Shown in pieces: positions 37,432 through 45,949 of a stretch of 64,000 nucleotides of DNA. Source of the stretch: an uncultured Acidobacteriota bacterium. Lineage in GTDB: Bacteria > Acidobacteriota > Blastocatellia > Pyrinomonadales > Pyrinomonadaceae. The notes under the pieces are model-generated. The model was not told where the DNA came from and did no database searches. It saw only the letters and a program-made list of their open reading frames with translations. Positions within the stretch are counted from its first letter, which is position 1, and the number at the start of each line of letters is the position of its first letter. Where the stretch lies: NCBI GenBank assembly GCA_937859595.1, contig CALMAH010000003.1:1-64000 (forward strand), in the 5' to 3' direction. A program made the translations under genes and the position numbers.

Positions 37432-38454
37432 CTAAAAAAAGAAGTTTCCGACAATAGTTGAAGCCGTCGCACCGCGTGTGATCTCTGGACACTGGATCAG
37501 TTTGGCTTCCTCGCTTAGACAGTGATCTGCCTTAGTGTTCTTGTTGATGGCTCGAACGACGACGCCTTCAGACGTCGAACTCCCAACTCGGGTAATCGTT
37601 ACTTTATCGTTCGTCCCGTCCAGCATTAAGATCAGCCCTTTTTTAACGCCCTGTTTCCGCCCCGCGCTGACCACGACCCGGTAAACCGCAGACTCGGCGG
37701 TATGGAAGCTCCTTCCTGTGCTAAACCCGGAAAAGATCTGTCGCGGATAGACTCTAATTACCGTGGCTTCGACGGCGGATCGCTCGAGATGGCGAAATCG
37801 CGCCGGCAATCGGGGACGGCCGCTCAGTTTCGAATAGGGATCTCCACTCTCCCAAAAATTCCACCATTCTGGGCCTCCTCCATCTTCCGATGGCACAAAA
37901 ATCCCAACGGCTTTTTCGGCGAACGCTTTCAGTGAATTCACTTGCACTAGATAACGGCGATCACCCCAGTCTACCTTGACGAGCTTGACCCGACTTGGCT
38001 TTCTCGGAGAGTCAGCTGGGACTTCAGAAACGAGCTCGATCATATCTTGGGAGTCGATCACTTTGCCATAATCGATATTGCGAAGTTCGGGAGTGCACGT
38101 ATAAACGTATAGGCTCGCGAATCCAGACTCAAGTGTAAACCGCAATGTGGAGAATCCGACTTCATTAGGTCCGCCGGCGGCATAAATTCCTTCCCAATCA
38201 CCTAAGGTCCTCTGACTCTTAAAGGAATCTAGAATCGAACGAAACCGCTCAAGATCTTTCTTGGAGTAATTGTCTGGCCGTGATTGCAAAGGCCCATTCG
38301 GGACCGGGGAATAAGCTCTTAGCCATGTGAGATCCGGCTCCTGGCCGGACACGCCGATGCCGAAAGCCAGGAGCAAGAGCGTAATAAAATAAAGCCTTCG
38401 CACCAGATCGGCACGCTCTTTCAGGTAATCGATGAAGTATTGGTCGTAGAGCAT
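37432..38454 (-). CDS. Secreted protein, paralogue of the next gene upstream, headed by a dnaG 5' copy
   Basis: From ATG 38454 it reads MLYDQYFIDYLKERADLVRR and then LYFITLLLLAFGIGVSGQ, a signal-peptide-like segment; about 340 residues. Starting at the GTG in the leader (about 38403) would give MRRLYFITLLLLAFGIGV. The C-terminal part (AGRKQGVKKGLILMLDGTND, TITRVGSSTSEGVVVRAINK) matches the same region of the gene at 38498 (IGRQHGLKGNQEFALL, VTSVGKTSSKGIVIREVNA). No named domain is recognised. Confidence 0.78.
   Translation of the reverse strand: MLYDQYFIDYLKERADLVRRLYFITLLLLAFGIGVSGQEPDLTWLRAYSPVPNGPLQSRPDNYSKKDLERFRSILDSFKSQRTLGDWEGIYAAGGPNEVGFSTLRFTLESGFASLYVYTCTPELRNIDYGKVIDSQDMIELVSEVPADSPRKPSRVKLVKVDWGDRRYLVQVNSLKAFAEKAVGIFVPSEDGGGPEWWNFWESGDPYSKLSGRPRLPARFRHLERSAVEATVIRVYPRQIFSGFSTGRSFHTAESAVYRVVVSAGRKQGVKKGLILMLDGTNDKVTITRVGSSTSEGVVVRAINKNTKADHCLSEEAKLIQCPEITRGATASTIVGNFFF
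38399..38454 (-). repeat. dnaG 5'-end repeat, copy R3
   Basis: 56 bp with an ATG where R1 and R2 have GTG. It is the outermost copy, so the sequence upstream of it may be the original dnaG upstream region. Confidence 0.88.
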
Positions 38455-38497
38455 GGTCTTCACCCTGCCGAGCGTAGAAAAGTGCTACTGGGACGAA

Positions 38498-39526
38498 TCA
38501 AAGTTTTGAGAGCGGACTGGTTGTTACTCTGATTCCCGGACGAATCGCAGCGAATGGCATCGATTCGAATTCGCCAGACGACTGACTCCATCTGTAGTAC
38601 GTTTCAGTGCCATTTGCATTAACTTCACGAATGACTATTCCTTTTGAGCTTGTCTTTCCGACACTCGTTACAACCAACGTTTCGTTTTTCCCGGTGTCAT
38701 TCGACAGAAGTGCAAATTCCTGGTTCCCTTTCAAACCATGTTGTCGTCCAATGTTGATCGTTACCCCCGTCACATTCTCAAAGGTCGAGCCGCGAAATCC
38801 GAATATCTTTGCTGGTCGGCGCCGGGTTTTTCCTACACTCGTGATCTGACCGTTCAAAGGCGCTTTGACAAAATGTGAGAAATCCTTTGGCAATATAAAC
38901 GCCGCGGTTTGGTCGGATTTCCAGTTCGATTTAATCGCGAAAGCGGGATGATTTTCAAACTTCCTGAAATAGCCATTGAACTCACCGAATCCAGCATAGT
39001 AATCAGCAAATTGGGCTAGTTCCGGTACGGGGACAAAATATTCTCCTCCTAAAGCCGGAACCCATTCTTCCGCCGGTCGACCAGTGTTGTTTGACGGGCA
39101 AGCGGATTGAATTGACTCGCCCTTATGAATAAACTTGATCGTTGAGCCATGTATCTCGACATCGCCAAAACTGAAATAACACGGATGTTCCACGTCAAAG
39201 AATCGGACGAAAACGTAGCCCTCCCTCTCGGACCAATTCAAAAAATAACCGGACATATATGCCGGGATAATATAACTCCCGGAGTAATTGCCTGGATCAT
39301 TTTTCAATGAACCTTCGATCTTGTCCCACTTAGTCTTCAGCAACTCAACGTCGCTTTTTTCAAGGTGGTACATGAACCATCTGAGCCTCCCCTCGGTTTG
39401 CCAGAGCATCCAGCTATTATCCTCTTGTTGCGGTTTTGAGGCGTCCTGCGCAAATGTCGAACTACCAAGCAGGAAAAACGCACTCAGGAAGAAAAGGGTC
39501 TTGATTATCTTCATAATAAAGTTCAA
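38498..39526 (-). CDS. Secreted protein without the dnaG leader
   Basis: 342 residues with a signal peptide (MKIIKTLFFLSAFFLLGSST, cleavage near FAQ). ATG 39514 (MKIIK) is an alternative start to 39526. Its C-terminal half is related to the neighbouring 37432 gene, so the two are paralogues and only this one lacks the dnaG head. Two Cys occur near residues 110 and 140. Function unknown. Confidence 0.82.
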   Translation of the reverse strand: MNFIMKIIKTLFFLSAFFLLGSSTFAQDASKPQQEDNSWMLWQTEGRLRWFMYHLEKSDVELLKTKWDKIEGSLKNDPGNYSGSYIIPAYMSGYFLNWSEREGYVFVRFFDVEHPCYFSFGDVEIHGSTIKFIHKGESIQSACPSNNTGRPAEEWVPALGGEYFVPVPELAQFADYYAGFGEFNGYFRKFENHPAFAIKSNWKSDQTAAFILPKDFSHFVKAPLNGQITSVGKTRRRPAKIFGFRGSTFENVTGVTINIGRQHGLKGNQEFALLSNDTGKNETLVVTSVGKTSSKGIVIREVNANGTETYYRWSQSSGEFESMPFAAIRPGIRVTTSPLSKL

Positions 39527-39542
39527 CCATAGGGACGGAAGG

Positions 39543-42008
39543 CTACAGCTTCATTTCCGCTATTGTAGCACCATTTCCGCCTTGCGATGACGGGGCGAAG
39601 GCGAAGGTTTCGATGAGGTCGTGGTTTTTGAGGAAGTGGTGTACATAGTTTTTGAGAGCACCGGTGCCGAAACCGTGGATAATGCGGATGCGGGGCAGCG
39701 ATGCCATATAGGCTTCGTCGATAAAGCGGTCGAGTTCGTATTCCGCTTCGGCGGTGGTCCTGCCGATAAGGTTCAGTTCGGCGACGGCTTCGGGCGAATC
39801 GATGGGCTTGGCAACTGAAGACACCCTCCCTACCGATCGGGTTTCCACCTGTGGAATAGCCGCCGGGCGGAGATCGACTAGTTTTTCGCGCATTCGGATG
39901 CTGCCGACGAGAACCTCGGCGGTGTCTTTATCTATCCTTTCCACAGTTCCTGTCTTGCCGAATGAAGTGATGACCTTTGAGCCGATGGCGATGGACTCGG
40001 GGCTAACGGACGAACTCCCTACCGTTCGTGCCTCTGCCCCATCGGCCAGAGCGTCAAATGTGCCCTCCCTAATGCTCGGGCTACTGACACGTTCAACCTT
40101 CGACAATACGGCCCGGTTAAGCTCGGCCTTTCTCGCCGAGCGTTCCTTTTCGAGCTTATTCTTGAGTGCTTTGTCTTCAAGGGCCGCAATAAATGCCTTG
40201 GATTGCCGATCAAATGCCTCGACGGTTTCGGCAAGCTGCATTTCGAATTCTTTTTGTCGGGCCTTTTCTTTCTTGACCGCTTCAACTTCCAGCCCGGCAT
40301 ACTTCATCGCCGTCGCCTCGCGCTCTTCTTCCAGGGCTATTCGAAGGTCTTCGGCAAGTTTGGTCTCATTTTGCAGTTTTCGCAGGTATGCCTCGGCCTC
40401 TTGGGCAGAAATGTCCAGATTTTGGCGTGCGGCGTCGATAACATCTTGTTTAATGCCGAACCGTCTTGCAATTTCGATCCCTGAAGAAGCACCGGCAAGC
40501 CCTAACAGCAATCTGTATGTGGGCTGGAGCGTTTTCTCGTCGAACTCGACCGAAGCATTGATCACATACGGGTCGTTCGCGGCGTAGATCTTTAGCCCTC
40601 GGTAATGGGTGGAAGCAATCACCTGGGCTCCCTGACGTCTAAAGTGATCGACTATCGCGACGCCAAGTGCGGAGCCCTCTTCCGGGTCGGTCCCTGTCCC
40701 GGCCTCGTCGAGAAGTACCAGGGACGGCGGGCGGCAATCTTTCATCATCTCTGCGATGTTGGACATATGCGACGAGAATGTCGATAGATTTGCCGACAGC
40801 GACTGATGATCGCCGATGTCCGCCAGCACTGAGCGGTAAAAGGGAACTCTGGCCTCTTTTGCCGGAACCGGAAGCCCCGAAATAGCCATCAGACTTAGCA
40901 ATCCGGCAGTTTTTAGCACCACCGTTTTTCCACCTGCATTTGCACCGGAAATGATCATAACGGAACGCTCGGCGGTCAGTGTGAACGAAGAGGGGACGAT
41001 CTCGCCCGCCGAGGAGCGATCTTTGACGGCTGCCACATCTTCCCGCAAGCCTGCTGACGTCTGTTCCCTTAAGTTCTCCTCCAGAAGCGGGTGCCTTGCG
41101 TCAATGAGTTCGAGCGTGCCGTCGTCGGAAATGTCGGGGACGACCGCGTTGAATTTGCGTGCAAATTCGACCTTTGCCTTGATGAGGTCGAGTTCGGCGA
41201 CGGCTTCGACGGCCGCCTCGATGGCGGGCAGCTGTTCGCGAAGCTGCTCGGTCAGATCGAAAAGGATGCGTGCGACCTCGCGTTCCTCCTTGCCCTTCAG
41301 GTTCTGAAGCTCATTGTTGGCCTCGATCGCTTCGAGCGGTTCCACGAAAATAGTCTGGCCGCTGGACGAGAAGCCGTGGGCGACACCGCCGACCTTGCCC
41401 CGAAAATCGGCCTTGACCGGTATCACGAATCGATCGTTCCGCATCGTGACTATCTGGTCCTGAATGGCATCGCCGCTGCTTCGCATCACGGATTCGAGCG
41501 ACTTGGTCAGCCGCGTGCGTTGAGAACTGATCTCACGCCGGATGCGTGCGAGCTCCGGCGATGCGGAATCGTCGATCTCGCCGCCCGGCAAAAGCTTTTT
41601 GGAAATGAGGTCCAGGGTCGCGAGCAGCGTCGGGGGAATGCCTTCGGCCATGGCCCAAAGCGTCGGGACGAATTCTTTCTCCGGTTGTATCGACGAGCGG
41701 GCAAAAAGGGCCTGGTTGCAAACCCTGGCGATCTCAAGCATCCGGTTCGGCTCGAGGGTGGCGTTGCGGATCTTGAGGATTGCGACGGCGTCGCTCGGGT
41801 CCTCGAGTCCGCTGAACGACCACGTAACCTGCTTTTCTTCGTTGAGGACGATGGTCTCGGCGATCGCCGCAAGGTCGCGGTCAAGCTCGATGCGGCTCGA
41901 ATGCGGACGCAGATCGGCAAACCGATCGGCGCCCATCGGCGTCTGGGCATTGCGGCTGACAAGTTCCAGAAGTTTCGCGTATTCAAGCGTATCGAGCGAA
42001 AAACTCAT
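39543..42008 (-). CDS. mutS2: MutS2 family ATPase / endonuclease
   Basis: From ATG 42008 (MSFSLDTLEYAKLLELVSRN) the protein has 821 residues; the frame is open 30 codons upstream without support. The ATPase has Walker A SGANAGGKTVVLKT and LVLLDEAGTGTDPEEGSALG. A coiled coil rich in Glu/Lys follows and the C-terminal Smr domain carries RIRIIHGFGTGALKNYVHHF. MutS2 acts in suppression of recombination and, in some bacteria, ribosome collision rescue. Confidence 0.96.
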   Translation of the reverse strand: MSFSLDTLEYAKLLELVSRNAQTPMGADRFADLRPHSSRIELDRDLAAIAETIVLNEEKQVTWSFSGLEDPSDAVAILKIRNATLEPNRMLEIARVCNQALFARSSIQPEKEFVPTLWAMAEGIPPTLLATLDLISKKLLPGGEIDDSASPELARIRREISSQRTRLTKSLESVMRSSGDAIQDQIVTMRNDRFVIPVKADFRGKVGGVAHGFSSSGQTIFVEPLEAIEANNELQNLKGKEEREVARILFDLTEQLREQLPAIEAAVEAVAELDLIKAKVEFARKFNAVVPDISDDGTLELIDARHPLLEENLREQTSAGLREDVAAVKDRSSAGEIVPSSFTLTAERSVMIISGANAGGKTVVLKTAGLLSLMAISGLPVPAKEARVPFYRSVLADIGDHQSLSANLSTFSSHMSNIAEMMKDCRPPSLVLLDEAGTGTDPEEGSALGVAIVDHFRRQGAQVIASTHYRGLKIYAANDPYVINASVEFDEKTLQPTYRLLLGLAGASSGIEIARRFGIKQDVIDAARQNLDISAQEAEAYLRKLQNETKLAEDLRIALEEEREATAMKYAGLEVEAVKKEKARQKEFEMQLAETVEAFDRQSKAFIAALEDKALKNKLEKERSARKAELNRAVLSKVERVSSPSIREGTFDALADGAEARTVGSSSVSPESIAIGSKVITSFGKTGTVERIDKDTAEVLVGSIRMREKLVDLRPAAIPQVETRSVGRVSSVAKPIDSPEAVAELNLIGRTTAEAEYELDRFIDEAYMASLPRIRIIHGFGTGALKNYVHHFLKNHDLIETFAFAPSSQGGNGATIAEMKL

Positions 42009-42013
42009 CCGAC

Positions 42014-42292
42014 CTATTCCACCACTTGCACACCTTTCCAGAATGCAATGTGGCCCTCGATGTTCTTTGCGTCTTCCTTCGCGGCCGGATAATACCACGC
42101 CGCATCTTTGTTCGTCTCTCCGTTCACCACAACATCATAGTAGCTGGCCGTGCCTTTCCATCCGCAGACCGTGTGGGTTTCGCTGGGTTGAAAATGGTCC
42201 TTGTTTATCGAATCGGCGGGAAAATAATGATTTCCTTCGACCACTACAGTTTCATTGCTCTCGGCCAAGGTGGCCCCGTTCCATATTGCTTT
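42014..42292 (-). CDS. DUF427 domain protein
   Basis: From ATG 42292 (MKAIWNGATLAESNETVVVE) the 92 residues include NHYFPADSI, ETHTVCGWKGTASYYDVVV and AAWYYPAAKEDAKNIEGHIA, the DUF427 pattern of a small beta fold. Function of the family is not known. It ends 5 bp before the mutS2 start, so the two may be cotranscribed. Confidence 0.9.
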   Translation of the reverse strand, partial: KAIWNGATLAESNETVVVEGNHYFPADSINKDHFQPSETHTVCGWKGTASYYDVVVNGETNKDAAWYYPAAKEDAKNIEGHIAFWKGVQVVE

Positions 42293-42337
42293 CATATTTG
42301 AATATTCTAACACTAGCGCGCACGCAGGGAAGGATGC

Positions 42338-42730
42338 CTAGAGGAAACGGCTGCGAACCTCGGGCGTCGGTATCATGCATTGATCCTGCTTCCCGAACAT
42401 TCGATACCTATACTTAGCAAAGAGTTTATATGCAGCATCGCGGAGCGGTCTGGGGACGATGATCGCGGCGTAAAAAGCGGGCCATGCGGCACTGAGCCTC
42501 TTAGCGATGCGCAATGCGGCGGTCGAGTGGGTGAAAACGGCGCCGTCTTCGACAAGAATTATCGAATCGGTCCTTTCCGGGTCGATGCCATGTTCGGCGA
42601 TCAAGGATTCACCGATCTCGGATTGCAGCGGTGCAAATTTGAAATACCCGGCCTTATCACGTTCGATTATAAAGTTTACCGAGCTATTACAAAAATTGCA
42701 TACCCCGTCGAAGAGCACGATAGCCGACAT
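42338..42730 (-). CDS. DCC1-like thiol-disulfide oxidoreductase (DUF393)
   Basis: 130 residues from ATG 42730 beginning SAIVLFDGVCNFCNSSVNFI. The CNFC motif after DGV is the family's redox-like CxxC, and RLSAAWPAFYAAIIVPRPLR with YKLFAKYRYRMFGK is the usual C-terminal half. Proposed to be thioredoxin-like; partner unknown. It lies upstream of DUF427 on the same strand. Confidence 0.9.
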   Translation of the reverse strand: MSAIVLFDGVCNFCNSSVNFIIERDKAGYFKFAPLQSEIGESLIAEHGIDPERTDSIILVEDGAVFTHSTAALRIAKRLSAAWPAFYAAIIVPRPLRDAAYKLFAKYRYRMFGKQDQCMIPTPEVRSRFL

Positions 42731-42771
42731 AGGATAATAGTAACGTATTGACAAAATGTTTTCGATCCCGC

Positions 42772-42800
42772 TTTGCAAACCGAAACTTTTCTATTATTCT
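42772..42800 (+). promoter_or_regulatory. Candidate sigma-70 promoter for the amidohydrolase genes
   Basis: TTTGCA (42772-42777), a 17-bp spacer and TATTCT (42795-42800) lie 52 bp before the first amidohydrolase ATG, in the gap shared with the divergent DCC1-like gene. Confidence 0.4.
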
Positions 42801-42851
42801 CTGCGTAAACGAAGAACAAGTAGTTCTGATTTTTCACTCCACCATATTGAT

Positions 42852-44483
42852 ATGAAACTAAAGCTTTTTGTGATTGCTTTAGCGGCAATTGGTTTGCTCT
42901 CCGCGACCAGTGTCTTAGGGCAATCGTATGCGATCACCAATGCCCGGATCGTAACTGTTTCCGGAGCCACCATAGATCGTGGAACGGTAGTGGTTCGTGA
43001 CGGGCTGATAGAGGCAGTGGGAGCCAACGTTTCCGCTCCGGCAGACGCAAAGATTTTTGACGGGGCCGGACTGACCGTTTACCCGGGTTTCTTTGATTCC
43101 TTAACGAATCTGGGGTTGGCCGCGCCGCCCAGACCAGCTGGAGGTCCCGGCGCTCAGGCCGCTGCCCAACAACAGACGGCTCAGGCCTCGACGTCAAATT
43201 ATCCTGTGGGCCTTAGGCCCGAAGATGCGGCCGGGGATCAGATAAATGCTGCTGAGGCCCAATACGAATCCGCCCGGAACGCAGGTTTTACGACAGCTTT
43301 GACCGTAGGTAGGACGGGCATCTTTAACGGCCAGTCGGCGATAGTAAACCTTGCCGGCGGGTCTGCCTCGGCAATGATCGTAAAGTCGCCCGCGGCTTTA
43401 CATATATCTTTCACGGGGATTCCGGGCCAGTATCCCGGTTCGCTCCTGGGAATGTTCTCGGCGACCCGACAGATGTTTTACGACGCCCGGCGTCATCAGG
43501 AACTGCAAAAAATGTACGCCGAAAACCCGCGAGGGATGCGGCGTCCCGAGGCCGACCGGTCGCTGGAAGCTCTGATACCGGCTCTTAACCGCGAGATTCC
43601 AGTTGTTTTTAACGCCAATAGCGAGATAGAGATCATCCGGGCGATAGACCTTGCCCGCGAGTTCAATCTGCGGTTGATCATCGCCGGTGGTCAGGGAGCT
43701 GGCGGTATTGTAGATCGATTGAAGAAAGCGGATGCGTCCGTTCTGCTTTCCATGAACTTTCCCAAACGCACCACGGCTTCGTCTCCCGATGCCGACCCCG
43801 AGAGTCTCGAAGTGCTGCGTTTCAGAGCAGAAGTGCCCAAGACAGCAGCAAAGCTTGCCCAGGGAGGCATCCCGTTCGCTTTCCAATCCGGTGCTCTGAC
43901 AAATCTGAATGATCTTTCAGCAAATGCGGCTCTTGCGATACAAAACGGATTAACCGCCGATGCTGCCATTCGTGCAATGACGCTTGCACCGGCTGAGATC
44001 TTCGGCATTTCGGACAGAACCGGGTCTATTGAAACGGGCAAGATTGCTAATCTGACCGTCGTTCGCGGAGACATTTTTGGAAAGGAGAAGACCATAACCC
44101 ATGTGTTTGTTGACGGAAAGCTTTTTGAACCAAAAGCTCCGCCTGCCCGTCCGGCGGGAACGGGCGGCGGCACCGGAACACCAACCACGGTCGGCGGTAA
44201 CTGGTCAATTACGATCGACGTCCCGGGCCAGCCGCTCTCCGGCACGCTCAACTTTACTCAGCAGGCGGGCGTGCTGACCGGACAGTTGACGACCCAACTC
44301 GGGACCACACCGATCCGTGACGGACGAGTTACGGGAAACAGTTTTAGCTTCACCGCGACCGTACAGTTCGGCGGCGTGGCTCTTGACCTCAATGTAAACG
44401 GCACCGTTACCGGTGATAAAGTTTCCGGAACCATTGATTCACCCCAGGGGACGGTACCGTTCTCGGGGACTAGGGTTCCTTAG
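42852..44483 (+). CDS. Secreted amidohydrolase-fold protein lacking the HxH motif
   Basis: 543 residues from ATG 42852, with a signal peptide (MKLKLFVIALAAIGLLSATS, cleavage near LGQ). The amidohydrolase pattern is clear (ITNARIVTVSGATIDRG, GLIEAVGANVSA, GLTVYPGFFD) but the expected HxH after PGFFD is SLTN, and the usual metal-ligand Asp region reads FAFQSGALTNLND. It is probably catalytically dead or works with a partner. Residues 440-543 form a Gly/Thr-rich beta domain (GNWSITIDVPGQPLSGTLNF) not found in the next two genes. Confidence 0.88.
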   Translation: MKLKLFVIALAAIGLLSATSVLGQSYAITNARIVTVSGATIDRGTVVVRDGLIEAVGANVSAPADAKIFDGAGLTVYPGFFDSLTNLGLAAPPRPAGGPGAQAAAQQQTAQASTSNYPVGLRPEDAAGDQINAAEAQYESARNAGFTTALTVGRTGIFNGQSAIVNLAGGSASAMIVKSPAALHISFTGIPGQYPGSLLGMFSATRQMFYDARRHQELQKMYAENPRGMRRPEADRSLEALIPALNREIPVVFNANSEIEIIRAIDLAREFNLRLIIAGGQGAGGIVDRLKKADASVLLSMNFPKRTTASSPDADPESLEVLRFRAEVPKTAAKLAQGGIPFAFQSGALTNLNDLSANAALAIQNGLTADAAIRAMTLAPAEIFGISDRTGSIETGKIANLTVVRGDIFGKEKTITHVFVDGKLFEPKAPPARPAGTGGGTGTPTTVGGNWSITIDVPGQPLSGTLNFTQQAGVLTGQLTTQLGTTPIRDGRVTGNSFSFTATVQFGGVALDLNVNGTVTGDKVSGTIDSPQGTVPFSGTRVP

Positions 44484-44542
44484 GATCGATCAGATCAACT
44501 ATGCGGCTGCCCTAGCGGCCGCTCTCAGGAAAAAGTGACGAT

Positions 44543-45949
44543 ATGAGACTCCTGAAATTACTTTCATTATTTTTTGTAGCGATATTTTGCTTTGGTTCGG
44601 AAAGGGCCGCTGCACAGATGCAGGGCGAGGTGCTGATCCGGAATGCGACCGTGATGACAGCATCGCGCGGAAACCTCCAGAACACGGATATCCTTATTCG
44701 CGACGGCAAGATCCAGCGGATCGGGAGAAATATTTCGGCGGGCTCCGGGGCCAGCGTGATCGATGCTACGGGCAAATATGTGACCCCCGGGATAATCGAC
44801 GCCCACTCTCACACGATGATGAACGCGGTCAACGAAGGGACCCTCTCAGTCACCTCGATGACCCGCATCCGCGACGTGCTGGATCCGGGCAACATAGCGA
44901 TCTATCGTGGACTCGCCGGAGGTGTCACCGCGGCACTTTTGCTTCACGGCTCGGCAAACGCTATCGGGGGCCAAAGTGTGACCGTGAAATTCAAATACGG
45001 GAAACCGGTCGAAGATTTTCCCGTAGCGGGTGCGCCCGAAGGGATCAAATTTGCAATGGGAGAAAATCCCAAACGTTCAAGCCAGGTCTTTCAGGCCGGG
45101 CAGACACCGCGTTACCCCCGTACCAGAATGGGTGTGCTTGAGGTGATGCGGGATGCTTTCAGGCGTGCTCAGGACTACAAACGGGCCTGGGATGACTTTC
45201 GGGCCAAGAAGACCAGGGTTCCGCCCCGCCGAGACCTCGAACTTGAGCCGATAGTCGAGATACTCGAAGGCAAACGGATCGTGCATGCCCATGGTTATCG
45301 CTCCGACGAACAGTTGAACCTGCTTCTGCTTGCCGATGAGTTCGGATTCAAGGTCGGGACGCTCCAGCATGGCCTGGAAGCCTATAAGTTTGCCCCAGAG
45401 ATCGCAAAACACGGTGCCGGTGTCTCGATCTTTGTCGATAGCTGGAGCTATAAGATAGAGGCATATGACAACACCCCGTATAATGCCTACATCCTTTGGA
45501 AAAATGGGGTCAATGTTTCGATAAACTCCGATTCGAACGAGCGGATGCGCCGGTTGAATCTTGACGCGGCGAAGGTAATGAAATACGGAGGCGTACCCGA
45601 ACAGGACGCTCTGAAGATGATAACGCTCAATCCCGCTATCCAGCTTGGTATCGGGAATCGGACTGGTTCCATCGACCAGGGCAAGGACGGCGACATCGTT
45701 ATCTGGTCCGAGCATCCGTTTAGTCCCTATGCGCACGTAGAGATGACAATGATCGAAGGCGAGATCTTCTTTGATCGATCGGCCGATATCGCGCGTCGTG
45801 ATGCTTTGCAGAAAGAGAGAGAGGAACTTGAGAGACTTGATGTGAATCGAGCTCCGGGAAGCGGCGGCACCCCTCCGCGTATCCCTGCTGAGCGTATAAG
45901 AGGCGATCTGGATGATGCCGATGATATCGGGGGAGGACAGCGTCGATGA
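44543..45949 (+). CDS. Secreted metal-dependent amidohydrolase
   Basis: 468 residues with a signal peptide ending near AAAQ. All expected ligand sites are visible: HSH in VTPGIIDAHSHTMMN, His in RIVHAHGYRS, His in GTLQHGLE and Asp in VSINSDSNERM. It belongs to the imidazolonepropionase-like amidohydrolases; substrate cannot be told. It is the only one of three tandem paralogues with an intact site. Its stop overlaps the next start by 4 bp (ATGA), indicating coupled translation. Confidence 0.92.
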   Translation: MRLLKLLSLFFVAIFCFGSERAAAQMQGEVLIRNATVMTASRGNLQNTDILIRDGKIQRIGRNISAGSGASVIDATGKYVTPGIIDAHSHTMMNAVNEGTLSVTSMTRIRDVLDPGNIAIYRGLAGGVTAALLLHGSANAIGGQSVTVKFKYGKPVEDFPVAGAPEGIKFAMGENPKRSSQVFQAGQTPRYPRTRMGVLEVMRDAFRRAQDYKRAWDDFRAKKTRVPPRRDLELEPIVEILEGKRIVHAHGYRSDEQLNLLLLADEFGFKVGTLQHGLEAYKFAPEIAKHGAGVSIFVDSWSYKIEAYDNTPYNAYILWKNGVNVSINSDSNERMRRLNLDAAKVMKYGGVPEQDALKMITLNPAIQLGIGNRTGSIDQGKDGDIVIWSEHPFSPYAHVEMTMIEGEIFFDRSADIARRDALQKEREELERLDVNRAPGSGGTPPRIPAERIRGDLDDADDIGGGQRR

